The notes beneath the pieces are model-generated. The model did not search any database, was not told the origin of the DNA, and saw only the letters and a list, made by a program, of their open reading frames with translations. From Mycogone perniciosa (taxonomy: Eukaryota > Ascomycota > Sordariomycetes > Hypocreales > Hypocreaceae), in the NCBI GenBank assembly GCA_025331125.1, contig JAOALB010000085.1, positions 1 through 64,000 of the forward strand: DNA of 64,000 nt. The letters are read 5' to 3'. The stretch's first letter is position 1; the number at the start of each line of letters is the position of its first letter. This document shows positions 46,450 through 58,816 of this stretch, in pieces. Position numbers and translations under genes: made by a program.

Positions 46450-48189
46450 GGTTTATATTACTTTTTTTAAAAGATAAAATTTAACTTTAATATTAATTAA
46501 AATATTAACTATAACAATTAATTAACTATATATTTTATAATTAAAGAAAGTATATAAATTAATACTTGCCTATATTATATTAATATATAAAATATATAGC
46601 TTTAATAAAAAAGAATTATTTTTAATTTTTTATCTCTTTATTAATTTTATACCTATTAATAACCTTATTAAAGCCTTTCTTTAATTATACTTTAAATACT
46701 TTAAAGCACTATTAAACTAAATAAATATATAGTTATTAAAATAAAATATATAAAAGTATAGGAAACTATTTAATTTTAATTTAAAAGCTATTTATTATAA
46801 AAGGCGCACTTTATTACTATAATAACTAATTACTTAAAGCTTTTTATTTTTTATATACCTATATATAAAAGGTATTATTATTATAATTACTTAAAGTAGC
46901 TGCTTTTTTAATATAAATTAAATCCTTTTCTTTTAATAAATTAAATTAAAGGTATAATACTTTTTTATATTAAGTGACTATTTAATTATATTAGTTTATA
47001 AATATATAAAGAAAGAATAGTATATTTATTTAATTATTATTTTTACTTATAGTTTAAAAGAGTTAATATATAATTAATATAAGTATTAAATAACTATAAA
47101 GTATATAATTAATTAAAGTAATATAATAAAAGTAAAGAAAAGATATATTAAAAAGTATATTAATAATTACTATTAAAATAAACAGTATACTGCTAAAAGT
47201 AAATAACAGTAATATATTAAAAGAAATCTCTTTTACTAGTAATTACTGACTTTAAATAACCTTTATAAAAAGGGGATAATAATATAATAGTAGGGGCAGT
47301 AGTAAAAGTAATAATAATAAAGGCAGGGGTTAAAGTAAAAGTAAAAGTAATAATAAAAGTAGTAGGAGTAAAAGTAAAAGCAGTAATAGGAGTAGTAGGA
47401 GTAGGAGGAGGAGCTGATAAAGATACTGTAGCGTGCAATTTAGCGAGGGCTTCCTCGCGATTCCTAGCAAGCCTTAACTCTAAATAAGAAAAAGGCTAAA
47501 TAACTAGACTAGCTAGCGCAGTAATAGAAACTAGATTAGCTGGAGTAGGAGTTAATATAAAAGCAGCAGTAAATATAGCCGCTTAAAGATAATTAATGCT
47601 ATAATAAGCTACCTTTAAAAGGCAACTGCAATTATATTTAATTAAAAAGGTATTTTTATTTTATAATTTTATTATTAGTTAATAAAAGTATACTATAAAA
47701 GGAATATATAAAAAGTATAATATTTATTAAAGCTATATTAATACTATTAATACTGCTATTAATAATAATAATAATAATATTAATAATAAAAAAAGAAAAG
47801 TAAAAAATAAAATTAAAAGATAGTTAATATATTTATTTTAACTATTGAAGATTAATTTATTTATTTAAAAAGTTTTATTATTTAATTTCCTATTATTATA
47901 AATTAATAATAGCTATAGTATTTATATCCCTTTTACGTTTAAAAATCAAATATTAATATATATTTATAATAAAGGAGCTTTTAATTAAGTAAAAGAGGCT
48001 TTAAAAGTATAGCTAAATAGTTATAATATTATAGATAAACTAGGATAATAGTTAATAAAGCACTAGGAATAGCTTTATTAACTAAAGGGTATATTAGGTT
48101 AAGTAGGCTAAAGACCTACTATTTATTAGCGTTTATTAGCGCTAGGGAGCTTTTATCTGCTTATATAGCAGATACCAGCTAATATATAT
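46450..48189 (+). mobile_element. Tandem 3' fragment of Copia E (E') with truncated LTR
   Basis: This starts GGTTTATATTAC directly after the 3' LTR and repeats the part of E that begins at 38140, without F. That includes the RNase H end, the 3' region and a third LTR (48092-48189), which is cut by element C2. At the join the LTR end AATAG coincides with AATAG in E at 38135-38139, so the junction has a 5-base microhomology. E' lacks F, so it diverged before F inserted or came from another copy. It carries about 190 bases more than E, within the antisense frame. Confidence 0.85.
47217..47672 (-). pseudogene. RIP-mutated copy of the antisense AT-hook frame
   Basis: Homologous to 45502-45756 at both ends. 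The start codon is mutated (ATA) and the AT-hook is lost to RIP. A better preserved island at 47430-47540 encodes LELRLARNREEALAKLHATV, a helical segment absent from the E copy. The C-terminal part is a Thr/Pro-rich, RIP-converted version of the Ala/Pro linker. Confidence 0.6.
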
Positions 48190-50667
48190 TTTGTTGAGGG
48201 GGAATCGGCGCTCTAAATATATATATACACTAACAATAACCGGAATAAAGCGCGGGAACTGCGCTTTTAATAAAACTATAAAGCTGTAATTAAGTAAGAT
48301 AAAGACTAAAAGATACTGCGAATTATTTGATTATAATATCTGCAGTTAAAAGTAATTAATAGTTACCTCTTTACGCCTTAATAGCTGTAAAAATATAAGT
48401 AAAGGTAATATATTAACGGAGAATATAGGTTAATTATTATTAAACTAGGTCTATCTATTTATCTTTATAGTCTTATACCTCCTTAATCTAGTAATTGCTT
48501 AAATAAGTAATTAACTTTATTTAAATAGGCTAGTAAAAAGGATTATAAATATATTAGGTATACTAGTTACCTTTAAGAAAACCTTCCCTATAAGTATTCG
48601 CGAATAAAAGAAGCGAATCTTAATAAAACACTTATCCAGCTAAATTTCCTAGTATTAATATTATAATTCCTTAAAGTAAATGTTAATAATATAAGGAAAT
48701 AATAAAGTAAATATATTATAAAGAAAGGAAAACTAAAAAAAAACAGAATTACTATTATTTATACTACTAATATCTTTATATTTAATTTATATTAAATTAT
48801 TCTCCCTATATTAAAACTACTGTAATTAAATAGTTTTATCCTAGTAACCTATATTTATTGCTAGGCATTTTAAGCTGCTATTTACGTATCTTATATTAAT
48901 TGTTTTATTGTTTAAGTAGGTGCGCAGATTTGCTTTTAGATATTATTTTAAGCTGATTTATTTATTAATCCTAGCAGGGTTAAACTGCAGTATATATTTA
49001 AGGCTGTAATTCCCTGAATTTAGGGATATTAAAGTATCCTTTTTCCTATTACTACCGCGAAAGCTACTATTATAATTTATCCTCTTTTACCTAGCTTTAT
49101 AAGGCTTTTTTTATTTTTTTTATTGCCTTTTAATTAAGCTTTATAATTACTTTTAAAACTATTTCCTTTTTTAAGTTTTAATTATCCTTTAATTTATTAA
49201 AGGAACTATTATTTTCTTTAAAAGAAGTTAAATTTTCCTTTAAACTCTTTATATTTTTTAATAGTGCTGCTATAGTAGGCAAAGGTTTTATAAATTATAG
49301 CGTTATTAAGAAATATATAGATTTACTTTTAATTATTAATCCTACTATTGCCTTTATTATAAATACTGTTTAAATAGTTAAGCTAGCAGTATTATTTTAT
49401 TTTTTCGGTATTAGTATAGTCTATAAAGCTAAAGAGAATACTTTTTTTTTCTTAGCTGCAGCTAATTTAATTATATAGTAGTAGGTATAAATATAGTTAA
49501 AGTTAAAGGTTAGGTCTTAAAAGTTAACTGTAAATATTATATTTTAGTTTATTTATATATTACTAAAAGAATACATAATTGCTGGGAAAAGCTATTATTA
49601 TAATAGATTAAATAGTTCTTTTTTATAGAGTTATTTACTAGCACTTTAAAATCTACCAAATATTACCTATTAATCTTTATTATATTGCTTTTATAAATTA
49701 TCTTTAAAGGTGCCTATTAGCTTTAATTAAGCTTAATTAAATAATATTTAAGTAAAAAAGGCAGGATATTTTTTATTTTTACTTTAAAGTCTATAACTGT
49801 AAGTTTATTTATAGCTATCGCTTAGTATAAAACTTAAACTATATCTATATAGCTTTTAATAGAGTTTTTAAAGTATAAGTATTAATATTAATTTTAAAGT
49901 AAAAGTTTAAACTATTTTAAGTTAATTATTTTATATTTTTTAAAGTTAAAAGAGATTAAAACTTTACTTAAAGGTTTCACTAATTAATTTAATTTAATAT
50001 TAATAAATCTTTAAAGTATCTATTAAATTTAGAATAGGTTTAGGTAGCTATATTTATTAAACTTAGGTTATTTTATATATAAAATTATATAAAAGTTAAA
50101 TAAATAGAGGAATCCAGCTTTTTTAAATATATAGGCTTATAGGTTAAAGAATTATTATATATAATATTTATAGTCATTTTTATGAAAGTTAAAGTAATAG
50201 AGATACTTTTATTTATTAAAAATATAAACATATTAGTATTAAGGAAAATAAATAAACTTTATAAAGATTTATCTTTTTTTATAAAGCTTTAAAAGTACTG
50301 TAGTGTAATAATCCAGGTTAGTTCTTAACAGTTAAACCGAGGTTTATGGGTTTATATTAACAGAGAGGTTAAGGATAAATACTAAGCAGGGTAATATAGT
50401 TACAATTCTGTAGAATAGGCGGTTTTAGTAAATGTAATTTATTAACGACTGTTTAAATAACTATATTAAGTAAGTGATAAGCTAGTTGTATATATATAAA
50501 GGAGATATATTAAGGACTGATTGTCTTTAAGTTATAGACCGATCCTTTAAAAGCACAGACTGTAATATAAGAATTAGGGACCGTAATCTGGCCGTCGGTT
50601 TAAGTTACGTGTGTCAGTATATAACGTGTATATATATAGGTCGCATATTCGGGTCGTAACACAATAT

Positions 50668-50678
50668 CCCCCTTTTAA
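50668..50678 (-). promoter_or_regulatory. Polypurine tract of A2
   Basis: CCCCCTTTTAA on the plus strand is TTAAAAGGGGG on the element strand, six bases from the 3' LTR. Confidence 0.82.
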
Positions 50679-51065
50679 TGGTCTTATCCCTAAGACTGTA
50701 AGTTCTCCTTTCCTTTTATTGTACGTTATTCCCTTTTTTCCTTTTATTATACATTCGTTATAAGTAACTGTATATTAAAGAAGTCTTTAGTTATTACCTG
50801 TAAAGACTATAAGCGCAATATCTTTTTATTGTCTATTTTTGTTTAGGGTTCTTTAGCAGATATACCATGCATTTATTGTTTTAGGAATAAGTTGCGTTGC
50901 TAAATGCTAGACGGAAATTCATTTTATTTTAAATATATCTATTAAAAGAAAGTTTGCGATAAAGTGCTAGTAGCTTCGTCTTATAGGTTCTTTATATATT
51001 ATATCTTTGCGTTACTAATCCTCCTTTTTAGTTACTTATCTTCTTAATCACAAAAAAAATTTAAT

Positions 51066-51401
51066 TGCGAAGAGGAAGAGGCTGGCGATAATTTGATACA
51101 CCTTTAGCAGTAGATGTCTAAGCTGTAAGAACATCTTTCTGCGATAGTAGGTCATTTAGCTCGGATTCGCAAGATTTATAAGAAAACCAAGGAGCAGGGT
51201 AAGGAGTCAACCCGTTAAGGTATAGCGGAGCTTAATGCAAAGGATAATATTCTTCCTACTCTTAACGCCTATAAGCAGTATATAGTTAAGGACGTCTAAG
51301 CACTGGGGGTTATTGGCGAGGTAGATTAGTCCTCTTTTAAGATTGGCGAGGAGTTTGCAAATATAGGTTCTTTAATTTCAAAGACTAGTGGAACTGCTTG
51401 A
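51066..51401 (+). pseudogene. Antisense reading frame at the 3' end of A2, coiled-coil type
   Basis: The frame opposite pol starts inside an acidic stretch (CEEEEAGDNLIHL) and has an ATG at 51114. It reads SAIVGHLARIRKIYKKTKEQ, then GIAELNAKDNILPTLNAY, then SSFKIGEEFANIGSLISKTS, to a TGA at 51399-51401. The five in-frame stops after that ATG are all explained as RIP of Gln, Arg or Trp codons. The segment is distinctly less AT-rich than its surroundings. Basic and hydrophobic residues alternate as in a coiled coil. I do not know the function. A3 has a different frame of the same style in the same place. Confidence 0.55.
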
Positions 51402-51849
51402 GTTTTATTTTAGTATTTAACAGGTATTCAGTAGGTTCTTAAGAGTTATATTCCTCTTTATAGTTTTTCCATTTAATTAAATATTAGCGTTTATTATCCT
51501 TTATTTATATAGCCTTAATTTCTTTTATTTTATATTTTTTTTAACTGCTAAAACTTTAATTAAATTTATAATTAGTCTATTTTTTAATTCGTTTTATAAT
51601 ACTTTTTTGAATAGTGAAATGTAAAATACTGGGTAAATTTAAATATTGTCTGGTAGTGTAAGTTTATAAGTGACTTTTAAAATAACCTTTTTAACTAGGT
51701 AAGGTTTAAGTTTCTTGAAATTTAATTTATTGCTTGGTTGTATTATTTTAATATTTACAGTCTTTTTTCCTAGCAAATAATAGTATAAGTAAACTATATC
51801 TCCCTCTTTAAAGATTAATCCCTTTAATTTATACTTATTAATATACTTT

Positions 51850-54800
51850 TTTATTTTTTTTATATATAATAAAAGTATACCTATATTTCTTTATATAACT
51901 GCTTTATATTTTTAGCTTTAATTTATATTTTATTAATATATAAGCCTTTCTTTAATGCTTTATATATATTTAGTATAAAGCTATAGTTAGCGTATATAAG
52001 GCTAAGTCTAGTTAACTCCGAAATGCTAATGTTATAGGATATTTATATAATTAGTAGTTTCTTTATTTAATTATTTTAGTTAAAATTAATATAACTTTTT
52101 AAATAAGCTTTAATAACCTAGTTAATGCATTCTATCTATTTGTCTATTTATAGGTAATATATAGTATTAAGCTTATAATTTATATTTAACTAATTTATAA
52201 GTGCTTATTAGAATTTAAATGTAAAGGTTAATCTTTAGTTAGAAATAATTTTAGCTGGAATTATATAATTAGTTGTAATAAATTATAAAAATATATAAGT
52301 TAATGTTTTTATATTTATTGCTTTTTTATATAAAAGGAAGTAAAAGTATTTAATAAATTAGTCTATAATTATTAAAATACTGTTATATTTAGTCTTTAAT
52401 TTTAGTTTAATAGATAATAGTAGTTTAATAATAAGGTTTAATAAGATTAATTTTTATAGTTGCTTTAATATTAATAAAGGTTAGAGTTTACTGTATAGTT
52501 TATATTTTAAGGTTTTAATTATTTTATAAATTATATAGTAAGAAATAATATCTTATATAACTTTTTTAAGCCTTTAAAACTTAAAGTATTTTTAAAATTA
52601 TTTGCAGGTTTTGCAAATACTTTTATATTTATATATTAAATATTAATAAACTTCTATAACTATATTTTTCTAAAGTTTATTTAAAATCTAAATCTTTTTA
52701 TTTTATTATTAAATTCCTTTATTATCGAACTTTATATCTTTTAAGAATTTATTATTATTTTAAATAGTATAGTGCTCTTTAATACATTAAAGCGTAGTAT
52801 TATCGCTAAACATTTTATATATAGCTTAAAGTGCTATTTATTAATAATATCCTTTAAAAGTTTATTTTAAAATCTATTTAATATATTTAATCTTTCCTTA
52901 GTTATAGTTAGCTTATTTACTAAATGTATTTACTTGTCTGTTTTTAGATCTTTTTTAATAGATTAGGATATAGTTAAATTCTAAGAGGTATTTTATATAG
53001 TTGATTTATCTTTTAGAGAGTTATTAAACTGTTATCAAATATATGATATTTCTATGGTTAATATATACTTTAACTTTATATATTCCTTTTAATAGGTAGT
53101 GTTACTATTCTTTAAACGCGAGAATAATAGTAAAGTATTTTTTATTATATATTAGATAGTTTAATTCTGCGCTATATAGTGCTTAAAAATAGAAAGCAAT
53201 AAAATATAGTTTATTATTTTTATCCTTTTAGCTAAGCTAAGCTTTTATAGTAAAGTTAAAAGCGTTTATTTTAACTTTTATTTCTTTAAATAAGTTAAAT
53301 ATAATAAATATAGGTTCTTTTAAAATAAGCTATTTAAGTTTATTAAAGGCTTCCTATACATTTAATGCCTATAAAAACTTTTAATCTTTTTTAATAAGTT
53401 TATAAAGAGTTTATATAATACTTTTATAGCCTTTAATCAATTATTAATAATAGTTAGCAAATTTTAAAAAGCTTTAAACTTCCTTAACTGTTATAGGTAT
53501 AAGCTAATCTTTTACTGCCTATACTTTTAATAAATTTATGCAAATTTCTTTAAAGGTAATAATATACTTTAAGAAAGTGATTTTCTATATATAAAATTTG
53601 CATTTTTTAGGTTCTATAAATAGTTTAGGATTTTATAGTGTCTATAATACTTTATAAATATATACTTTATATTCTTTAAAGGTATTTAAAAAGATTAAAA
53701 TATTATTTAAGTAAATAACTATAAAAATATTAAAATACTCTTTTAATATATTATTAATTATCTTTTAAAATATTGCAGGGGCATTAGTAAAACTAAAAGG
53801 TATAATAAAGTATTTAAATAAATTATATTTAATTTAAAACGCAGTTATTTATTTATATCCTTCTTTAATTTAAATAAAGTTATAAGCGCCTTTAAGATCT
53901 AGCGCTATAAACTACTTTCTTTTATATAGTCTATCCTATAATTCTATAATTAATAGTAGTAGAGTTCTATCTTTAACAGTAGCTTTATTAAACTATTAGT
54001 AGTCTATAATTAACTATAGTTTACCTCTTTTCTTTAATATAAATATAATAGGATAACCTACTTTTAATAAAGAGGGTTATATATACCCTTTAGCTAATAT
54101 ATTATCTAGATAATTATATAGGCTTTTAAGCTTTTTTTTATTTAGGTTATAAATTTTATAGAAGGTAATACTAATACTGTCTTTAAGTTTAATTATATAG
54201 TCCTATTAACTATATTCTAGTAGCTTTATATTAAGTATTTCTTTAAACAGTTTATTATACTTTTAGTATTTTTTAAGGATATTCTGCAGCTATTTTAGTA
54301 ATACTGCCGTTTTAAGGCTTTTTATTTTAAGTATTTTATTAATATTGTTAAATGCTTTCTATAAAAAGGCAATTATTTTTTAAATTTATTTATCCTTTCC
54401 TTTACTCTATTTAAGTTTTACTTTTAAATAAATTATTTCTATAGTTAAATTAAAGGTAACTTTTTTAATTCCTTTTTTCAGTATACTTAAGGGTTTTATA
54501 TAGGATTTCTGCCCTGCAGCTAAAGCCTTTTTAATAGTTTTAATTGCTAAAGAAGCTGTATTATTGCATTAATAAAGCTAGCTATTCTTTTAATTAATAT
54601 TAAAGTTATTGCATTTTAATTAAAGATAACCGAAAATAATATTATATTTATTAATATTTACTATATTGCAAAAAACTACTCCTTTACATTTAGCGATTTT
54701 AAACTTAAAATAATTAATCTTTTACTTAACTTATCTGTTATTATATATAAAGGCTCCTCCTTTTATTTAATAAAGTTAATATAGTTTAGTTTTCTCTTTT

Positions 54801-55700
54801 TAAAGTAACTGTAAGCGATTTATAGTTATAGGTGCAATAAAATTGCCTATTACTTTACTATCTATTAATATATATAGCCAATATCCTTTAATTATTATCT
54901 TTAATTTAAAATATAGTAAATCTTTATTATTACTTTTATTATCTAATATTTCAAGAGATATAATTTATTAATCGTTACTTTATAGCCCTTTTATAGGTAA
55001 TATTAATTATTTTTTAATTTTCTTTTTTTTATATAGATTTTGCAATTAATTAAGGTTCCTTAAAGTAAATACTACCTTCTTTTATTATAGGCAGTTCCTT
55101 TATAAGTAATAAAGTTAAATTAATTTTTATATAGCTCTTTTATAATCTAATTAATCTCTTTATCCTTTAAAGTAGGTTTATACTTTATATACTTTTACGT
55201 TTACTATTTTTAAAGTTTTTCTTATAGGTAAATAGTATATTTATCCTTTTAGTAATATATGTAATCTAGTAATAAATATAAGGTATTATTAGCTTATTAT
55301 ATATACTAATCCTTTAATTTATTTCGTTTATATATAATATACTTTAAACTATTATACTTTAAATAATACTATTAATTGCACTTAAACCTTTTATTATAGT
55401 AGAAGTGCTATTTTATTAATTTCTTTTAGCGGTAGATATAATATCTTTTAGACTTATATCCTTTAAGTCTTTATAGTTAATGATATTCCTTTAAAGTTTT
55501 AGTATTTAATTTAATAATAATAATTTTAAAGTCTTAATATTATATAGTTATAATCTACTCTTTAAAGGTATTATAATCCTATACTTATTCTATAAGGTAA
55601 AATAGGATTTTAATTAAGAATGCATTATACTTTACTTTCTTTTAAAAGTATACTATACACTTATATATAATATAAATAACTTAGGATATAGTATAGTGCT
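51850..55700 (-). pseudogene. pol: A2 pol: RT, RNase H, integrase remnants
   Basis: RT reads on the minus strand from about 54060 down: a KERGKL block, then NKATVKDRTLLLLI, then YKRK and FIALDLKGAYNFI (family LDLxxAYNxI), then FTNAPAIFQKIIN (family TNAPATFQ) at about 53760-53800. The active site is YLNN at 53702-53713, followed by ILIFLNTFKEY and KKCKFY. These are the RT palm and thumb boundary of Ty3/Gypsy. Integrase must lie further left (about 51900-53000) but was not read in detail. All frames carry RIP stops. Confidence 0.82.
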
Positions 55701-55899
55701 TTTTATAAGTAAGGTTATTTATAGCGTAATCTCTTTATATATAAAGGTATATAGGTTTTTCGCATATAGTTAAAGTAACTAGGATAACTTTAATAGCTAT
55801 TTTATTATTAGCTTTATTTTGTGTATAAAGCTATTTATAAAGGCGTAGGTTTATTTTATTTTACTGTATACCTGTAGTAACCCTTTTAATTAGGTTTAA

Positions 55900-57552
55900 G
55901 TAGTATTCGTTTAACTTACCTTTAAGGTTACTGTTTATAAATAGTATATTTTCTAGTTTTAAAGGTATAGTATTATATAGTAATAGTTTATATTATAAAG
56001 GGTTATTTTTATCTTTATTATTAAAGTTACTACTGCTAGTCTATCCTTTACTGTCTGCAGTAATTTAGTTAAGATATTAGTAGTCGATTATAGCAACTAT
56101 TTATCTATTTAAGATACTATTATCCCCGTTTAACTTTATATAACTAGAGTCTAGGTTTTATTCTATTAAACTGTCTAAGTATAGTAAATACCTATTTACT
56201 CTATCTTCTTTAAGTATATCTTTAAGAATTAAAGATTTAAGTTTTAACTAATATCCCCTTTAATTTATTATAAATATTTTTTTAGGTTATTTCGGGTATT
56301 ATCTGCTTTTATCTTTACTGGATTTATAAATAGGGCAGTTATTGTTATAGTATATAGTCCAGCTAAGTAATATATAATTAATAGCTTTTAAAACTATATT
56401 ATCCTTTTATCTAAGTTTTAACGCAGGCTTTTAAGGTTTATTAGTTCTTGGCTTCTATAAAGCTTTATAGTCCTTTAAGATATATCCTAGCTTATTATAG
56501 TTATAATAGATAACCTTTACCTTTCCCTTTTAAATAATGTCTAGATTTATTTAACTAGGTCTTTTATTATTAAAGCTGGCAATATATCTTTATTGCTTTT
56601 TGCCTTAGTTTATATATCCTCAATACTTATAGATTTATTTAAATTACTATTATCCTTTTTTTATATTTAAATAGAGTTTATAAAGTAAATTATTTATATT
56701 TATATATTTTTTAATAAACTTAATAATACCTTTATTGCAAGAGAATTTATAAGCTTCCCTTTTAATTTCCAGCTTAAATTTATTATAAAAGTATTTAATA
56801 AAAGTAGAGTTTCCCTATTTAACTTTAAAAGTATAGTTTTTAAAGTATATAATATAATCGGAGTATTTTCTTTTTTAAATTAAGTTTATAAGTTTATTTT
56901 CTATAGTATATTCTTTATTAATATTATTAAAGATATTCTTTAGCTTTTTTTTAAATTAATTATAGCTAGTAAATATAAGCTAGGTTTACTTATCGGCTTC
57001 GCTTTCATTATTAAGGTAATCGTTTTAAGTAGGTTTAAACTACTTTAAGGCGTTTCCTTTAAGTCGTCTAATAGCTAAGAGGACTTTATTAATTTCTATA
57101 CTAAAGCTGGTTAAAAAGTAGGTAAAATAGTTATATAGTTAAGTGAAAAATAGTTAGAGTGCTATAGTACTTTTATTAAAGGGCTTAAAGGGCTGTATTT
57201 TAAGCGACTTTCTTAGGTCTTTTAAAGGTTAGTTCCCTTTATAGTTTAGTATAAAGTTTAGAGTAAGTAGGGCCTAATTTTATAAATTTATAATAATTGC
57301 TTACTATTATTAAATTATTTACTAAAGTTTTATATTTTTAGTAATTAAATATTAATAGCGTTACTTTTATTTTATATAGTTGGCTTTTATGCGTTAAAAG
57401 GCTTCCTCTATATAAATATATAGTTATTCCGTTTTATCGATTTTATCTTTATCTTTACTTCCATTTATATTATTATCTCTATTATTGTCTTATACCTAGC
57501 GAAAAGGTAGGATAAAGGGTAGAGTGTTGGAAGAGGATACTATAGCGGGCAT
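55900..57552 (-). pseudogene. gag: A2 gag
   Basis: The start codon at 57550-57552 corresponds to the A1 start. The region matches A1 1386-1964 and A3 29640-30140, including the capsid block equivalent to LKGNALKWF near 57060. It is interrupted by RIP stops. The 3' limit against protease was not determined. Confidence 0.65.
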
Positions 57553-57606
57553 ACTTACAGTATTGCTTAAGATTTTCAGTGGCTTTTTAAATAAAAGTTA
57601 TTAATA

Positions 57607-57964
57607 TATAATAATCCGGGTTAATTCTTAATAGTTAAACCGAGGTTTATAGGTTTATATTAATAGAGAGCTTAAGGATAAATATTAAGCAGGGTAATAT
57701 AGTTCCAATTCTATAAAATAAGCAGTTCTAGTAAATATAATTTATTAATAACTGTTTAAGTAACTATATTAAGTAAGTGATAAGCTAGTTATATATATAT
57801 AAAGGAGATATACTAAAGACTGATTGTTTTTAAGTTATAGACTAATGCTTTAAAAGTGCGGACTGTAGTATAAGAATCGGGGACTGCGATCTGGCTGTCG
57901 GTCTAAGTTATATATATTAGCATATAACGTGTATATGCATAGGTCGTATGTTCGGGTCGTGATA
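57607..57964 (-). repeat. 5' LTR of A2, U3 subtype b
   Basis: 358 bases, same length as its partner at 50304-50661. The half nearest gag is family-A consensus. The outer half (about 57810-57964) is unlike the A1/A3 and solo-LTR versions, with blocks such as AAGACTGATTGT and GATCTGGCTGTCGG. Confidence 0.9.
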
Positions 57965-58756
57965 TATAGTCTATTAAAGATTTTAAAAGCTTAAAATATT
58001 ATTTAATTAAAAGCAGCTGCGCCTTTAAATATATTTTAAGGTACTGAAATCTTTATTTAGGCAGCTTTTACTATTAATAGTCCTTTTATTACTATATAAA
58101 GTATTGCATTTAAATTAAAGTTTACTGCCTAGTTTTGCAGGAAAAGTTATATAAAAAATTATAACTATTAATAATATAGAAAGGCTATATAAGTTTTTTA
58201 ATATCTAGTATTTATAAAAGTTTATTATAATATAAAGTATTATTAATAAATAATTTATTAATAGGTAACTATAAGTAGCTGTTAATATATTAATTAAATT
58301 AAAGGTAGATTTATATTAGTTAATAGCTATACTGGCTTACTAATAAGCTATTAGTAAGGTTTTATTTTTTTAGCTTAAAGAAATTGCTAGTATAGTTAAG
58401 GGATATTTAGTTAATATAGTAAAGAGGTAAAGTTTTTAGTTTACCTTTTATAGGTTAAAAAAATAAAGTAAAAGAGTATAAGTCTTTTTTTAAGTGAGAT
58501 ATTATAGTAAAGAAAAAGGGGGGTTAAGTAAAATTAAATAGTTATAAAATAAAATTTAAGCTAAAGGTAATATTTAAGTTAATATAAAATAGATTTTTAA
58601 TAAATAAAAAAAAAGATAAAAAAGATAAAAAGTATAGTATTACTTTTTATTTTTTATAGGTATAGGTATATAGTTTAGTATATAAAGTAATTTTTTTTAT
58701 TATATATAAATTACTGCTCTTTTAAAGTAACCTTTTATACTTTATTTACCTTTTTC

Positions 58757-58778
58757 TTTTTTTTTTTTTTTTTTTTTT

Positions 58779-58811
<33 letters not shown>
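58757..58811. repeat. Long T tract at an inverted junction
   Basis: 23 T (58757-58779), one A, then 31 T (58781-58811). Left of it is C2 interior pointing one way and right of it is a C end pointing the other way. Confidence 0.9.

Positions 58812-58816
<5 letters not shown>

Larger units (their letters stand above)
50304..57964 (-). mobile_element. Full-length Gypsy A2
   Basis: The LTRs at 50304-50661 and 57607-57964 are both 358 bases. Duplications TGTAG (50299-50303) and TATAG (57965-57969) differ only by a RIP-type change, and the uninterrupted site is seen in C1 near 9790. It points left, with gag start at 57552, RT at about 53560-54060 and purine tract at 50668-50678. It is the least mutated full copy of family A. 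Its outer LTR half and 3' antisense frame differ from those of A1 and A3. Confidence 0.94.
48190..58756 (-). mobile_element. Truncated Gypsy C2, host of A2
   Basis: The 3' LTR (48190-48580, 391 bases, TTTGTTGAGGGGG end) and about 2.5 kb of adjoining interior match C1 7760 to about 10600. It is interrupted by A2. It inserted into LTR D of E' at 48189. It stops at a T tract near 58757, where C1 also has T-rich runs. Pol and the 5' half are absent. Confidence 0.85.
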
